Source of the DNA: Xanthomonas maliensis
GTDB lineage: Bacteria; Pseudomonadota; Gammaproteobacteria; Xanthomonadales; Xanthomonadaceae
NCBI RefSeq assembly: GCF_009192945.1
Contig: NZ_NSET01000053.1
Coordinates: forward strand, 95,644-159,643
Reading direction: 5' to 3'
Length of the DNA stretch: 64,000 nt
Position 1 is the first letter of the stretch. Every line of letters starts with the position of its first letter. The position numbers and the translations under genes are program-made. This document shows, piece after piece, positions 46,781 through 55,604 of this stretch. A model generated the notes under the pieces. It was not told where the DNA came from, did not search any database, and worked only from the letters and a program-made list of their open reading frames with translations.

Positions 46781-47896
46781 ATGGCTAGCCGGGAGCGCGC
46801 GACGTCAGCGCCTGGGCGTCAGCCAGCATGGCGCTCGCAAGGGATTGGTCGCTGGATCCTCGCGCTGTTGCTGGTGCTGTCGACTGGGGTGTTGGTAGTG
46901 GCGCTGGGGCCGCGCGTGGACACGGTGCTGCCCCAGGTGGCGCTGCCACAGGTGCCGCAGGACCCGCGCGCGTTGCAGGCCTGGCTCGATGCGCGCGAGC
47001 GGGCGACGCCGGGACTGCGTGCGGACAACCAGGCGCGTATCGTCTGGGCCGACCCGCTGCATCCTGGTCGGCGCGCCTGCGCGATGGTCTATCTGCACGG
47101 CTTCACCGCAAGCCAGGGCGAAGGGGCGCCGACGCACCAGCGGCTGGCGCGCAGCTTCGGTTGCAACCTCTACCTGCCGCGTTTGCCAGGGCATGGCCTG
47201 GTGGCCGCCGATGCCTTGCGCGGGATCGATGCCGCGCGCTTGCTCGAAGGGGCGGCGGAGGCCTTGGCGGTGGCGCAGGTGTTGGGCGAGCGGGTGGTGG
47301 TGATCGGCAATTCGATGGGGGGCGCGCTGGCCGTGCAGACCGTGGCCGCGCATCCCCAGCACGTGCAGGCGCTGGTGCTGTGGTCGCCGCTGGTGCGCGA
47401 GCGTAACGAGCAATTGCAGCCGATGTTGTGGCCATGGGGCGCGCAGTTGCTGGCATGGACGCGCAATGCTGGCGACCCGGTCCTGCGCCATGCCGTCGAC
47501 AGTCCCTACTGGGCCGATGCGACGCATCTGGATGGCTATCGTGCGCTGGCTGCGCTGACCCGCGGCGGCATGCGGCCGTCGACCTATGCGCGAATCCACG
47601 TGCCGGTGTTCCTGGGCTACTACTATCACGATGCGCAGCATCAGGACGGCACGGTGTCGGTGGCGGCGATGCAGGCAATGTTCCGCCAGTTGGGAACGCC
47701 TGCGGCTGCGCGGCAGGCGGTGGATTTTGCCGACGCGGGCAATCACGTGCTGGCCTCGCCGGTGCGATCCAAGGCGGTACCAGCGGTGTTTGCCGCCACC
47801 TGCCAGTTCCTGGCAGGCAAGGGCGGTCTGCAGCAGCCGGCGGGCGCGCCCGACTGCGCGCATGGCTGGAACGCGGCGGCGGTCAGCGTACGCTGA
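46781..47896 (+). CDS. Membrane-anchored alpha/beta hydrolase
   Basis: 371 residues. A single N-terminal membrane helix (about 22-42) anchors an alpha/beta hydrolase: YLHGFTASQGEG (oxyanion region), LPRLPGHGLV, GNSMGGALAV with nucleophile Ser, and FADAGNHVLAS with the likely His. Close to the serine aminopeptidase S33/monoacylglycerol-lipase-like hydrolases. Substrate unknown. Start at 46781 is chosen because upstream frame is not hydrophobic and crosses the non-coding gap; no strong ribosome site is seen. Confidence 0.8.
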   Translation: MASRERATSAPGRQPAWRSQGIGRWILALLLVLSTGVLVVALGPRVDTVLPQVALPQVPQDPRALQAWLDARERATPGLRADNQARIVWADPLHPGRRACAMVYLHGFTASQGEGAPTHQRLARSFGCNLYLPRLPGHGLVAADALRGIDAARLLEGAAEALAVAQVLGERVVVIGNSMGGALAVQTVAAHPQHVQALVLWSPLVRERNEQLQPMLWPWGAQLLAWTRNAGDPVLRHAVDSPYWADATHLDGYRALAALTRGGMRPSTYARIHVPVFLGYYYHDAQHQDGTVSVAAMQAMFRQLGTPAAARQAVDFADAGNHVLASPVRSKAVPAVFAATCQFLAGKGGLQQPAGAPDCAHGWNAAAVSVR

Positions 47897-47917
47897 GCGG
47901 CACCGGCGGCAGGCGTG

Positions 47918-49165
47918 TCACTGCAGGTCGCGCAGGTCCAGCTTGCGTAGCCGTGGCGCCTTCCAGGCGGTGGTGGCGACCACGCCCAGGGTCACGCAGC
48001 CACCGATCACCACTGCTGGTACCAATCCGACCAGGCGCGCCATGACGCCGTCGTAGAAGGCTCCCAATTCGTTGGACGAGCCGATGAAGATGCCGTTGAT
48101 CGAGGAGACGCGGCCGCGCATCGCATCGGGCGTGGCCAGTTGCAGGATGGTCTGCCGGACCACCACCGAGACGCCGTCGCACATGCCGTAGGCCAGCAGG
48201 ATCGCCGCCGACAACCAGAAATGGCGCGACAGGCCGAACGTGATCGTGCACACGCCGAACCCCGCCACTGCCAGCAGCAGGACCCGGCCGGCGTTGCGCT
48301 GCAGCGGGTGGCGGGCCAGCCACAGGCCGACCAGGATCGATCCCAGCGCCGGCGCGCCGCGCAGGATGCCCAGGCCTTCGGGGCCGTAATGCAGGATGTC
48401 GTGGATGAAGGCCGGCAACATCGAGACCGCGCCGCCCAGCAACACCGAGAACATGTCCAGGGCCATCGCGCCCAGCATGATCTGGTTGGACAGCACGAAT
48501 TGCGCGCCCTCGGCGATGCTGCGGAAGATCGGTGCGCGCGGTCCTTCGGCCACCGGCTCGCTCACCCGCAGCAGCAGCAGCGCGACAATGGCCAGCAATG
48601 CAACGCTGGCCGCCACGCCGTACGCCAGCCCCTTGCCGCCCCAGCCGACCAGCAGCCCGCCCAGCGCCGGGCCGAGCACCATGCCGGCCTGGAAGGTCAC
48701 GCTGCCGAGGCTGGAGCCGCGCGCGAATGCCTCGCGGGGCAGCACGCGCGCGAACAGGGCGTTATAGACCGGCGACAGAAAGGCGCGCGCCGCACCGGTC
48801 AGCGCGATCGCGGCATAGATCGCCCACACGCCGCTGGTCGGCAACCAGCGCTGGGTGATGGCCATCAACAGGGTTGCGGTGGTCACCAGACCCAGTGCCG
48901 CAGTGACGCCCAGATACCGACGTGGCAGATGATCGACCAGATAGCCGGCGAACGGGGCGATACAGAAGAACGGCAGAATCTCGGCCAACCCGATCAGGCC
49001 CAGCGACAGCGGGTTGCGGGTGATTTCGTAGATATGCCAACCCACCGTGACCGCGACGATCTGGTAGGACAGCATCGCGCTGACGCGATACAGCAGTACC
49101 AGGCCGAAACCCGGATGCGCGAGCAGGGTGCGCAACGACAGCGGCGGCGGGGCAGGGATGCTCAT
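47918..49165 (-). CDS. Major facilitator superfamily transporter
   Basis: 415 residues with about twelve hydrophobic helices. PFAGYLVDHLPRRYLGV is the MFS loop 2-3 motif A variant. The order of domains and ALFARVLPREAFARGSSLGSV match the enterobactin exporter/EntS-like MFS_3 group. The substrate cannot be inferred. Its start overlaps the sufE stop by 4 bp, so the two are cotranscribed. Confidence 0.85.
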   Translation of the reverse strand: MSIPAPPPLSLRTLLAHPGFGLVLLYRVSAMLSYQIVAVTVGWHIYEITRNPLSLGLIGLAEILPFFCIAPFAGYLVDHLPRRYLGVTAALGLVTTATLLMAITQRWLPTSGVWAIYAAIALTGAARAFLSPVYNALFARVLPREAFARGSSLGSVTFQAGMVLGPALGGLLVGWGGKGLAYGVAASVALLAIVALLLLRVSEPVAEGPRAPIFRSIAEGAQFVLSNQIMLGAMALDMFSVLLGGAVSMLPAFIHDILHYGPEGLGILRGAPALGSILVGLWLARHPLQRNAGRVLLLAVAGFGVCTITFGLSRHFWLSAAILLAYGMCDGVSVVVRQTILQLATPDAMRGRVSSINGIFIGSSNELGAFYDGVMARLVGLVPAVVIGGCVTLGVVATTAWKAPRLRKLDLRDLQ

Positions 49166-49599
49166 TGTTGCGCGCGCGCGGTGTCGCGGATGAAGGCCAG
49201 CATCGCCGCCACGCCGTTGCTGCGGGTCGGCGACAAGTGCTTGGCCAGGCCGATGCCGGCGATGTAGTCCGGCTCGGTGGCCAGGATCTCCGCTGCGCTA
49301 CGGCCGGAATACACCCGCAGCGCCAGGTAGATCAGGCCGGAAACGATCGCCGAGTCGCTGACTGCATGGAAGTCCAGCCGCTCGGCATTGCCTTCCGGCA
49401 CGATCCACACCAGCGACTGGCAGCCATGCAGGCGATGCTCCTCGCTCTTCCACTGTTCGGGAAAGGCCGGCAGCTTGCGACCGAGGTCGATCAGATATTG
49501 GTAGCGCTCGGACCAGTCGCCGAAGAAGGAAAACTCTTCGGCGATGGCGGCCTGGGCGGCGGCGGCGGTGGGTTCGAGCGGGAAATGGGTATCGGTCAT
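49162..49599 (-). CDS. sufE: SufE-like cysteine desulfurase sulfur acceptor
   Basis: 145 residues. HRLHGCQSLVWIV holds the catalytic sulfur-accepting cysteine of SufE/CsdE proteins, preceded by FFGDWSERYQYLIDLG; the C-terminal GLAKHLSPTRSNGVAAML is also family-typical. It takes persulfide from a cysteine desulfurase for Fe-S assembly. The suf genes are not in the window, so this is an isolated copy. Confidence 0.92.
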   Translation of the reverse strand: MTDTHFPLEPTAAAAQAAIAEEFSFFGDWSERYQYLIDLGRKLPAFPEQWKSEEHRLHGCQSLVWIVPEGNAERLDFHAVSDSAIVSGLIYLALRVYSGRSAAEILATEPDYIAGIGLAKHLSPTRSNGVAAMLAFIRDTARAQQ

Positions 49600-49620
49600 C
49601 AGTAATCCAGGATCAAGCGA

Positions 49621-49777
49621 TGTAAGCCCTCTCCCTCGGGAGAGGGATTGGGGTGAGGGGACGGCGCAGCCTCGCGAAAATTCGACGGCAGTCGCGACAG
49701 CCGCCGTCTTATTCGGCGCCGCCGTACCCTCATCCGGCGCTGCGCGCCAGCGTCTCCCGGTGGGAGAGGGAAAAAAC
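49621..49777. repeat. Dispersed-type palindromic repeat element between sufE and cysS
   Basis: About 155 bp made of nested inverted repeats: CCCTCTCCC tc GGGAGAGGG at 49627-49646, GGGGTGAGGG at 49650-49659 facing CCCTCATCC near 49729, and TCTCCC ggt GGGAGA at 49753-49767. The whole can fold back on itself. The motif set (CCTCTCCC...GGGGTGAGGG...CCCTCATCCGGCGCTGC...) is of the kind that recurs between genes in xanthomonads. No ORF inside. Its right end abuts the cysS stop. Confidence 0.7.
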
Positions 49778-51166
49778 TCAGGCGCGTTTCCAGCGTACGC
49801 CTTGCGGCGTGTCTTCCAGCACGATGCCTTCGTCGGCCAACTGCTGGCGAATGGCATCGGCGCGGGCGAAATCGCGCGTTTTCTTGGCCTGGCCACGTTC
49901 GTCGATCAGCGCTTGGATGCGTGCCTGGTCGTCGTCGCCAGCGCCCTGGAACCAAGCCTGGGGGTCCTGTTGCAGCAAGCCCAACGCCAGCCCCGCACCC
50001 AGCAGTCGACTCTTGGCCGTGCGCAGCGCCGCATCCGCTCCGCCGGCCGGAGCGAGTTCCTGCAGGCGCTGCCGTGCCTGCGCGGCCAGATTGGCCACCA
50101 CCGACAGCGCCAGCGGCGTATTGAGGTCGTCGTCCAGCGCGGCATCGATCTCTTCCGGGATCGCCGCCTCGGCGTCTACGCTGGCCAGGTCGCGCAGCGT
50201 GCCGTAGAGCCGGTCCAGCGTGCGCACCGACTGTTCGATCAGTGCGTCGGACCAGTCCAGCGGCTGACGGTAGTGGGCGGTGAGCAAGGCGTAGCGCAAG
50301 GCCTCGGGCGGATGCTTGGCGATCAGGTCGTGCACTGTCTCGATATTGCCCAGCGACTTGCTCATCTTGGCGCCGCCGAAGTTGAGCATGCCGTTGTGCA
50401 GCCAGAACCGCGCAAAGGTGGCACCGCCATGGGCGCATTCGCTTTGCGCGATCTCGTTCTCGTGATGCGGAAATTGCAGGTCCACGCCGCCGGCATGGAT
50501 GTCGATGGTCGGTCCCAGATGGGCAGCGGCCATCGCCGAGCACTCGATGTGCCAGCCCGGGCGGCCGCGTCCCCACGGCGACTCCCAGCCGGGCAGCTCG
50601 GCGCTGGACGGCTTCCACAGCACGAAGTCGCCCGGGTCGCGCTTGTACGGCGCCACGTCCACCCGCGCCCCGGCAAGCATCTCTTCCGGATCGCGCCGCG
50701 ACAGCTTGCCGTAGTCGGCGAAGGAGGCCACCGCGAACAGCACATGGCCTTCGGCGGCGTAGGCATGGCCGGAGTCGACCAGGCGTTCGATCATCGCCAC
50801 GATCTGCGGGATATGGGCGGTGGCCTCCGGCTCGATATCCGGCGCGGCCACGCCCAGCGCGGCCATGTCGGCGCGGTAGGCGGCGGCGAAGCGGTCGGTG
50901 ATGGTGCTAATCGGCACGCCTTGCGCCTGTGCGGCGGCATTGATCTTGTCGTCGACGTCGGTGATGTTCCGCGCGTAGCGCAGGGCGCCATACCGCCGCC
51001 GCAGCAGCGCCGCCAGCACGCCGAATACCACCGGGCCGCGGGCATTGCCGATGTGCACGAAGTTGTAGACAGTGGGGCCACACACATACAAGGTGGGGCA
51101 GGACGGATCGAGCGGCGCGAACGGCTCGACCCGCCGCGTCAGGTTGTTGTGCAGGCGCAGGCTCAT
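49778..51166 (-). CDS. cysS: Cysteinyl-tRNA synthetase
   Basis: 462 residues. Class I synthetase: [18 protein letters not shown] contains the HIGH motif and an early zinc Cys; [19 protein letters not shown] further zinc ligands; KMSKSLGN is the KMSKS loop. The C-terminal helical domain ends [13 protein letters not shown]. Charges tRNA(Cys). ATG 51166 ([12 protein letters not shown]) is used rather than 51172. Confidence 0.97.
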   Translation of the reverse strand: MSLRLHNNLTRRVEPFAPLDPSCPTLYVCGPTVYNFVHIGNARGPVVFGVLAALLRRRYGALRYARNITDVDDKINAAAQAQGVPISTITDRFAAAYRADMAALGVAAPDIEPEATAHIPQIVAMIERLVDSGHAYAAEGHVLFAVASFADYGKLSRRDPEEMLAGARVDVAPYKRDPGDFVLWKPSSAELPGWESPWGRGRPGWHIECSAMAAAHLGPTIDIHAGGVDLQFPHHENEIAQSECAHGGATFARFWLHNGMLNFGGAKMSKSLGNIETVHDLIAKHPPEALRYALLTAHYRQPLDWSDALIEQSVRTLDRLYGTLRDLASVDAEAAIPEEIDAALDDDLNTPLALSVVANLAAQARQRLQELAPAGGADAALRTAKSRLLGAGLALGLLQQDPQAWFQGAGDDDQARIQALIDERGQAKKTRDFARADAIRQQLADEGIVLEDTPQGVRWKRA

Positions 51167-51321
51167 CGGCATCTGAAAAGGGGTAACCCGGCGATTCTAG
51201 CCCCTCGCGCAGGCGCGGCGAACCGTCCGGCCAGAATGGTCACTGGATGGGCTGCGTTCAGCCCCGGACATCACAAGGTCCATACACTTACGTACTGCTT
51301 CGCTGCGCCGTCCAGGTACTG

Positions 51322-51837
51322 ATGCGACCTTCCCCGTTTCCCGTGCTGCTGTGCTTGCTGGCCTGCCCGTTGGTTCAGGCGCATGCAGCGGAGTCGGACG
51401 TGAAGAACCGCGTGGTGGTCATCGAGAACGTCAAGCTGGATTACGCCCAGGTGCTCAACGTCGAGCCGGTCTACCAGACCTTGCGCGCGACCCGGATGGA
51501 GGAGCAATGCGCCGCCGAAGAGGCCGCGGCACGGCCGCCACCGCCCCCGGAGGAAAACGAGGGGCGTATCGACCGGGTGCTCGATTCGGTCAAGGAGATG
51601 TTTTCGCGGCGCCCCGAATTGCCACCGGTGGCAGTGCCGCCGACCAGCACCCGCCGCAACTGCCAGGTCGTGGAGGTGCCGCGTGAGTTCCGGCGGCCGA
51701 TCGCCTACGACGTCGACTATGTCTACAAGGGCACCAAATACCGTTCGCGGCTGCCGGAAGACCCCGGCAACCGGCTGCGCATCCGGGTCTCGGTGACGCC
51801 CTATATCCCTGACGCCATCGTCGCGCCGCCGCGCTGA
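51322..51837 (+). CDS. Periplasmic protein related to the C-terminal half of glycine-zipper proteins
   Basis: 171 residues, signal peptide about 1-23 (ends AHAAE). The middle contains a long Pro/Glu-rich linker and the final part reads YDVDYVYKGTKYRSRLPEDPGNRLRIRV, which resembles the C-terminal domain of glycine-zipper 2TM surface/outer-membrane proteins, but no glycine-zipper helix is present. Probably periplasmic. Function unknown. GATGCGACC start at 51322; the longer upstream start at 51247 adds no useful sequence. Confidence 0.8.
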   Translation: MRPSPFPVLLCLLACPLVQAHAAESDVKNRVVVIENVKLDYAQVLNVEPVYQTLRATRMEEQCAAEEAAARPPPPPEENEGRIDRVLDSVKEMFSRRPELPPVAVPPTSTRRNCQVVEVPREFRRPIAYDVDYVYKGTKYRSRLPEDPGNRLRIRVSVTPYIPDAIVAPPR

Positions 51838-51849
51838 GCACGGCAGCGG

Positions 51850-51879
51850 TTGCACAGTAGGCGCATGCGTGCGAGGATT
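51850..51879 (+). promoter_or_regulatory. Possible promoter of the arginine operon leader
   Basis: TTGCAC at 51850 and AGGATT at 51874, 18-bp spacer. The -10 match is weak (3 of 6), so this is tentative; it would place the transcript start at about the leader ORF, slightly too close to its ribosome site (GAGGA 51872-51876). Confidence 0.3.
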
Positions 51880-51887
51880 CGCGCCCT

Positions 51888-51989
51888 ATGCAGGCAAACC
51901 CCTTCCAACACGACACCAGTGCCGCCCGGATGGCCTCCGGGATGACCTCGCGTGCCCGCCGACCGGAATCCCACAGTTTCGCTGGGTGA
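51888..51989 (+). CDS. Candidate arginine leader peptide (33 aa)
   Basis: A 33-codon ORF with start ATG 51888 and stop TGA 51987, 156 bp before argF'. AGGA at 51873-51876 is 11 bp before the ATG. The peptide contains SRARRPESHSFAG; codons 22, 24 and 25 are CGT, CGC, CGA, and a further CGG is codon 14. The stop lies in the second arm of a hairpin (CCCA 51970-51973, TGGG 51983-51986) and GCTGGGT (51981-51987) can instead pair with ACCCAGC of the downstream terminator. That is the arrangement of a ribosome-mediated attenuator. Not in any family I know; seen only here. Confidence 0.6.
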   Translation: MQANPFQHDTSAARMASGMTSRARRPESHSFAG

Positions 51990-52014
51990 CCGGAGTGTTG
52001 TGCTGTCCGTTCTG

Positions 52015-52040
52015 AAAACCCAGCCCCGGCTGGGTTTTTT
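52015..52040 (+). terminator. Attenuator terminator upstream of argF'
   Basis: AAAACCCAGC CCCG GCTGGGTTTT followed by T-run. The 5' arm (ACCCAGC, 52018-52024) is the exact complement of GCTGGGT at 51981-51987, which overlaps the leader stop codon, so terminator and antiterminator exclude each other. Confidence 0.8.
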
Positions 52041-52145
52041 CGTTTCGGGCGCCGGAAAGGTTTCAACCGCAAGAAACGCGCATTCCGCGCACCCCGTCGC
52101 TCCTGGCGGATCACGCAGCAGAAGCATGCAGCAAAGGATCGATCG

Positions 52146-53159
52146 ATGTCACTGAAGCACTTCTTGAACACCCAGGACTGGAGCCGTGCCGAACTGGACG
52201 CGCTGTTGACCCAGGCCGCGCTGTTCAAACGCAACAAGCTCGGTAGCGAGCTGAAGGGCAAGTCGATCGCGCTGGTGTTCTTCAACCCGTCCATGCGCAC
52301 GCGCACCAGCTTCGAGTTGGGCGCCTTCCAGCTTGGCGGCCATGCGGTGGTGCTGCAACCCGGCAAGGACGCCTGGCCGATCGAATTCAACCTGGGCACG
52401 GTGATGGATGGCGATACCGAAGAGCACATCGCCGAAGTGGCGCGCGTGCTCGGTCGCTATGTCGACCTGATCGGCGTGCGCGCTTTCCCCAAGTTCGTCG
52501 ATTGGGCCTACGACCGCCAGGACGTCGTGCTGAAGGCCTTCGCCCAGTATTCGCCGGTACCGGTGATCAACATGGAGACGATCACCCATCCGTGCCAGGA
52601 GCTGGCGCATGCGATGGCACTGCAGGAGCGGTTCGGCACCCAGGACCTGCGCGGCAAGAAGTACGTGCTGACCTGGACCTACCATCCCAAGCCGCTCAAC
52701 ACCGCGGTCGCCAACTCGGCGTTGACGATCGCCACCCGCATGGGCATGGACGTGACCTTGCTGTGCCCGACGCCGGACTACATCCTGGATCAGCGCTACA
52801 TGGATTGGGCCGCGCAGAACGTCGCCGAGAGCGGCGGCTCGCTGCAGGTCAGCCACGATATCGAGAGCGCCTACGCTGGTGCCGATGTGGTGTACGCCAA
52901 GAGCTGGGGGGCGCTGCCGTTCTTCGGCAATTGGGAGCCGGAGAAGCCGATCCGCGATCAGTACAAGCACTTCATCGTCGACGAGGCCAAGATGGCGCTG
53001 ACCAACAATGGCGTGTTCTCGCACTGCCTGCCGCTGCGCCGTAACGTCAAGGCCACCGATGCGGTGATGGACTCGCCCAGCTGCATCGCCATCGACGAAG
53101 CCGAGAACCGCCTGCATGTGCAGAAGGCGGTGATGGCTGCGCTGATCGGCCAGCGCTAA
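52146..53159 (+). CDS. argF': N-acetyl-L-ornithine carbamoyltransferase (AOTCase)
   Basis: 337 residues. Unlike normal ornithine carbamoyltransferases the phosphate motif reads SMRTRTSFE and HCLPLRRNVK; W77, E92, E144 and K302 match the residues I recall for the Xanthomonas enzyme, including Glu92 which selects acetylated substrate, and the carboxylated Lys302. It carbamoylates N-acetylornithine to N-acetylcitrulline. AAAGGA is 8 bp before the ATG. First structural gene of the arginine cluster and 17 bp from the PaiB-like gene. Confidence 0.97.
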   Translation: MSLKHFLNTQDWSRAELDALLTQAALFKRNKLGSELKGKSIALVFFNPSMRTRTSFELGAFQLGGHAVVLQPGKDAWPIEFNLGTVMDGDTEEHIAEVARVLGRYVDLIGVRAFPKFVDWAYDRQDVVLKAFAQYSPVPVINMETITHPCQELAHAMALQERFGTQDLRGKKYVLTWTYHPKPLNTAVANSALTIATRMGMDVTLLCPTPDYILDQRYMDWAAQNVAESGGSLQVSHDIESAYAGADVVYAKSWGALPFFGNWEPEKPIRDQYKHFIVDEAKMALTNNGVFSHCLPLRRNVKATDAVMDSPSCIAIDEAENRLHVQKAVMAALIGQR

Positions 53160-53176
53160 GTCAGCGCGATCTCGCC

Positions 53177-53800
53177 ATGTACCTGCCCTCCGCCTTCCGC
53201 GAAAGCCGTGCCGAGCGACTTGCCGCGCTGATGCGCGCGCATCCGTTCGCCAGCGTGGTGAGCGCCGGTGCCGATGGTCCGGCGGCCGAGCACCTGCCGC
53301 TGGAACTGATCGATGGCGTGCTGTGCGGCCATGTCGCGCGCGGCAACCCGCTGGCGCGGCTGCACGCCGCGCCGGTACTGGCGGTGTTCCAGGGGCCGGA
53401 TGGCTATGTCAGCCCGAACTGGTACCCGGACAAGGCCTTGACCGGACGCGAAGTGCCGACCTGGAACTACGCCGTGGTGCAGGTGCACGGTCGGTTGCAG
53501 GTGCATGACGATGCCACCTGGCTGCGGAGCTTCCTGCGCACGCTCACTGCGCGCCACGAGGCCGACGAACCACAGCCCTGGTCGCTGGACGACGCCCCTG
53601 CCGACTATCTCGACAGCCTGCTGCGTGCGGTGGTCGGCATTGCCATCGTGCCGACACGCATCGACGGCAAGTTCAAGCTTGGCCAGAACAAGTCGCCGGC
53701 CACCCGGCGCAGCGTGATCGCCGAATTGCAACGCCGCCGCCGACCGGCCGATGCCGGATTGGCGGAGCTGACCGCCCAGACGTGCGCAGCGGAGCCATGA
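53177..53800 (+). CDS. FMN-binding negative transcriptional regulator (PaiB family)
   Basis: 207 residues with the PaiB start [27 protein letters not shown], then [11 protein letters not shown] and [15 protein letters not shown], all family blocks of the split-barrel FMN-binding PaiB proteins. In Bacillus PaiB is a negative regulator and a trans-acting repressor of secretion genes; in other bacteria roles are unclear. Why it is between argF' and argG is not evident. Spacing to argF' is 17 bp, so cotranscribed. Confidence 0.9.
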   Translation: MYLPSAFRESRAERLAALMRAHPFASVVSAGADGPAAEHLPLELIDGVLCGHVARGNPLARLHAAPVLAVFQGPDGYVSPNWYPDKALTGREVPTWNYAVVQVHGRLQVHDDATWLRSFLRTLTARHEADEPQPWSLDDAPADYLDSLLRAVVGIAIVPTRIDGKFKLGQNKSPATRRSVIAELQRRRRPADAGLAELTAQTCAAEP

Positions 53801-53861
53801 CGCTCCCGCTGCGCCCGTTTCCCTTCCTCTCCCGCTTGACCGACCCCAGGACTCCATAGCC

Positions 53862-55052
53862 ATGAGCAACGACATCGTCCTCGCCTTCTCCGGTGGACTC
53901 GACACCAGCTTCTGCATTCCCTACCTGCAGGAGCGCGGCTACGCGGTGCATACCGTGTTCGCCGACACCGGCGGCGTGGATGCCGAGGAACGGGACTTCA
54001 TCGAGAAGCGCGCCGCCGAACTCGGCGCGGCCAGCCACCTCACCGTCGACGGCGGCCCGGCGATCTGGGAGGGCTTCGTCAAACCGTTCGTCTGGGCCGG
54101 CGAGGCGTACCAGGGCCAGTATCCGCTGCTGGTCTCGGACCGCTACCTGATCGTCGATGCCGCGCTCAAGCGCGCCGAGGAGTTGGGCACGCGCGCCATC
54201 GCCCACGGCTGCACCGGCATGGGGAACGACCAGGTGCGTTTCGACCTGGCGGTCAAGGCCTTGGGCGACTACCGCATCGTTGCGCCGATCCGCGAGATCC
54301 AGAAGGAGCACACCCAGACCCGCGCCTACGAGCAGCAGTATCTGGAAGAGCGCGGCTTCGGCGTGCGCGCCAAGCAGAAGAGCTACACCATCAACGAGAA
54401 CCTGCTCGGCGTGACCATGTCCGGCGGCGAGATCGACAAATGGGAAGTGCCGGGCGAGGGCGCGCGTGGCTGGTGCGCGCCGCGCAGCGAATGGCCGGAA
54501 GAGGCGCTGCAGGTGACGCTGCGCTTCGTCGAGGGCGAAGCGGTGGCGCTGGATGGGGAGGAGTTGCCGGGCGCACAGATCCTGGCGCGCTTGAACGGCT
54601 TGTTCGCCCGCTATGGCGTCGGCCGCGGCGTCTACACCGGCGATACCGTGATCGGTCTGAAAGGCCGCATCGTCTATGAAGCACCGGGCCTGATCTCGTT
54701 GCTGGCCGCGCATCGTGCGCTGGAAGATGCGGTGCTGACCAAGCAGCAGAACCGCTTCAAGCCGGACGTGGCGCGCAAGTGGGTGGAGCTGGTGTACGAA
54801 GGCTTCTACCACGACCCGCTGAAGACCGACCTGGAGGCCTTCCTGCACTCCTCGCAGGCCAAGGTCAACGGCGACGTGACGCTGGAGACCCGCGGCGGCC
54901 GTGTCGACGCGGTGGCAGTGCGCTCGCCGCACCTGCTCAATGCCAAGGGCGCCACCTATGCGCAGTCGGCGGACTGGGGCGTGGAAGAGGCCGAAGGTTT
55001 CATCAAGCTGTTCGGCATGAGCTCCACGTTGTACGCGCAGGTCAATCGCTGA
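53862..55052 (+). CDS. argG: Argininosuccinate synthase
   Basis: 396 residues. ATP pyrophosphatase motif [13 protein letters not shown] at the N-terminus; [15 protein letters not shown] binds aspartate/citrulline, and [14 protein letters not shown] [11 protein letters not shown] later. The family type is the Xanthomonas/Bacteroides subgroup rather than E. coli ArgG, which differs in these loops. Condenses citrulline with aspartate. The stop is followed by an 9-bp perfect hairpin (ACCCCGGCC/GGCCGGGGT). Confidence 0.96.
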   Translation: MSNDIVLAFSGGLDTSFCIPYLQERGYAVHTVFADTGGVDAEERDFIEKRAAELGAASHLTVDGGPAIWEGFVKPFVWAGEAYQGQYPLLVSDRYLIVDAALKRAEELGTRAIAHGCTGMGNDQVRFDLAVKALGDYRIVAPIREIQKEHTQTRAYEQQYLEERGFGVRAKQKSYTINENLLGVTMSGGEIDKWEVPGEGARGWCAPRSEWPEEALQVTLRFVEGEAVALDGEELPGAQILARLNGLFARYGVGRGVYTGDTVIGLKGRIVYEAPGLISLLAAHRALEDAVLTKQQNRFKPDVARKWVELVYEGFYHDPLKTDLEAFLHSSQAKVNGDVTLETRGGRVDAVAVRSPHLLNAKGATYAQSADWGVEEAEGFIKLFGMSSTLYAQVNR

Positions 55053-55059
55053 GCCTGGC

Positions 55060-55080
55060 ACCCCGGCCGATGGCCGGGGT
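55060..55080 (+). terminator. Hairpin after argG
   Basis: ACCCCGGCC GAT GGCCGGGGT, 9-bp perfect stem 8 bp after the argG stop. No T-run; may modulate rather than end the operon since the next gene follows. Confidence 0.45.
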
Positions 55081-55147
55081 CGCGGTCCGTCCTGTCCGCC
55101 TCCGCGGGCAGGACGGCGCACTGAGCAGCATGGTTTCGAGGATTTCG

Positions 55148-55588
55148 ATGAGCACCCTCCGCATCAGCAGCAATCGCGCCGAGTTGGACCTGGTGATGAT
55201 CCACCGCTTCCTCTCCGAGCAGGCGTACTGGTCGCCCGGTATCCCGCTGGGGACGGTGCAGCGGGCGATCGCCGGCTCGCTGTGCTTCGGCGGTTACCTC
55301 GATGGGGTGGGGCAAGTGGCGTTCGCACGGGTGATCTCCGACTGCGCCACCTTCGCCTACCTGGCCGATGTCTTCGTGCTGCCCGAGCATCGCGGCCAGG
55401 GCCATGCGAAACAGCTGATGGAGGCCGTGATCGGCCATCCGCAGTTGCAGGGCTTGCGCCGCTTCATGCTGGCGACGGCCGACGCGCATGCGTTGTATGC
55501 GCAATACGGCTTCGCCGCGCCTGCGCGGCCGCAGACGCTGATGGAAATCTCCCATCCCGACCTCTACCGCGACGCTGCGGTGAACTGA
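55148..55588 (+). CDS. GNAT family N-acetyltransferase
   Basis: 146 residues; acetyl-CoA signature VFVLPEHRGQGHAKQLMEAV (Arg/Gln-x-x-Gly-x-Gly), preceded by YLADVF and followed by ATADAHALYAQYGFA. The substrate is unknown; location inside an arginine operon made of acetylated intermediates is suggestive but does not define it. The ATG 55148 follows GAGG; an in-frame ATG at 55130 would add six residues. Spacing to argE' 16 bp. Confidence 0.88.
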   Translation: MSTLRISSNRAELDLVMIHRFLSEQAYWSPGIPLGTVQRAIAGSLCFGGYLDGVGQVAFARVISDCATFAYLADVFVLPEHRGQGHAKQLMEAVIGHPQLQGLRRFMLATADAHALYAQYGFAAPARPQTLMEISHPDLYRDAAVN

Positions 55589-55604
55589 CATCGTTGCTCT
55601 CCCG

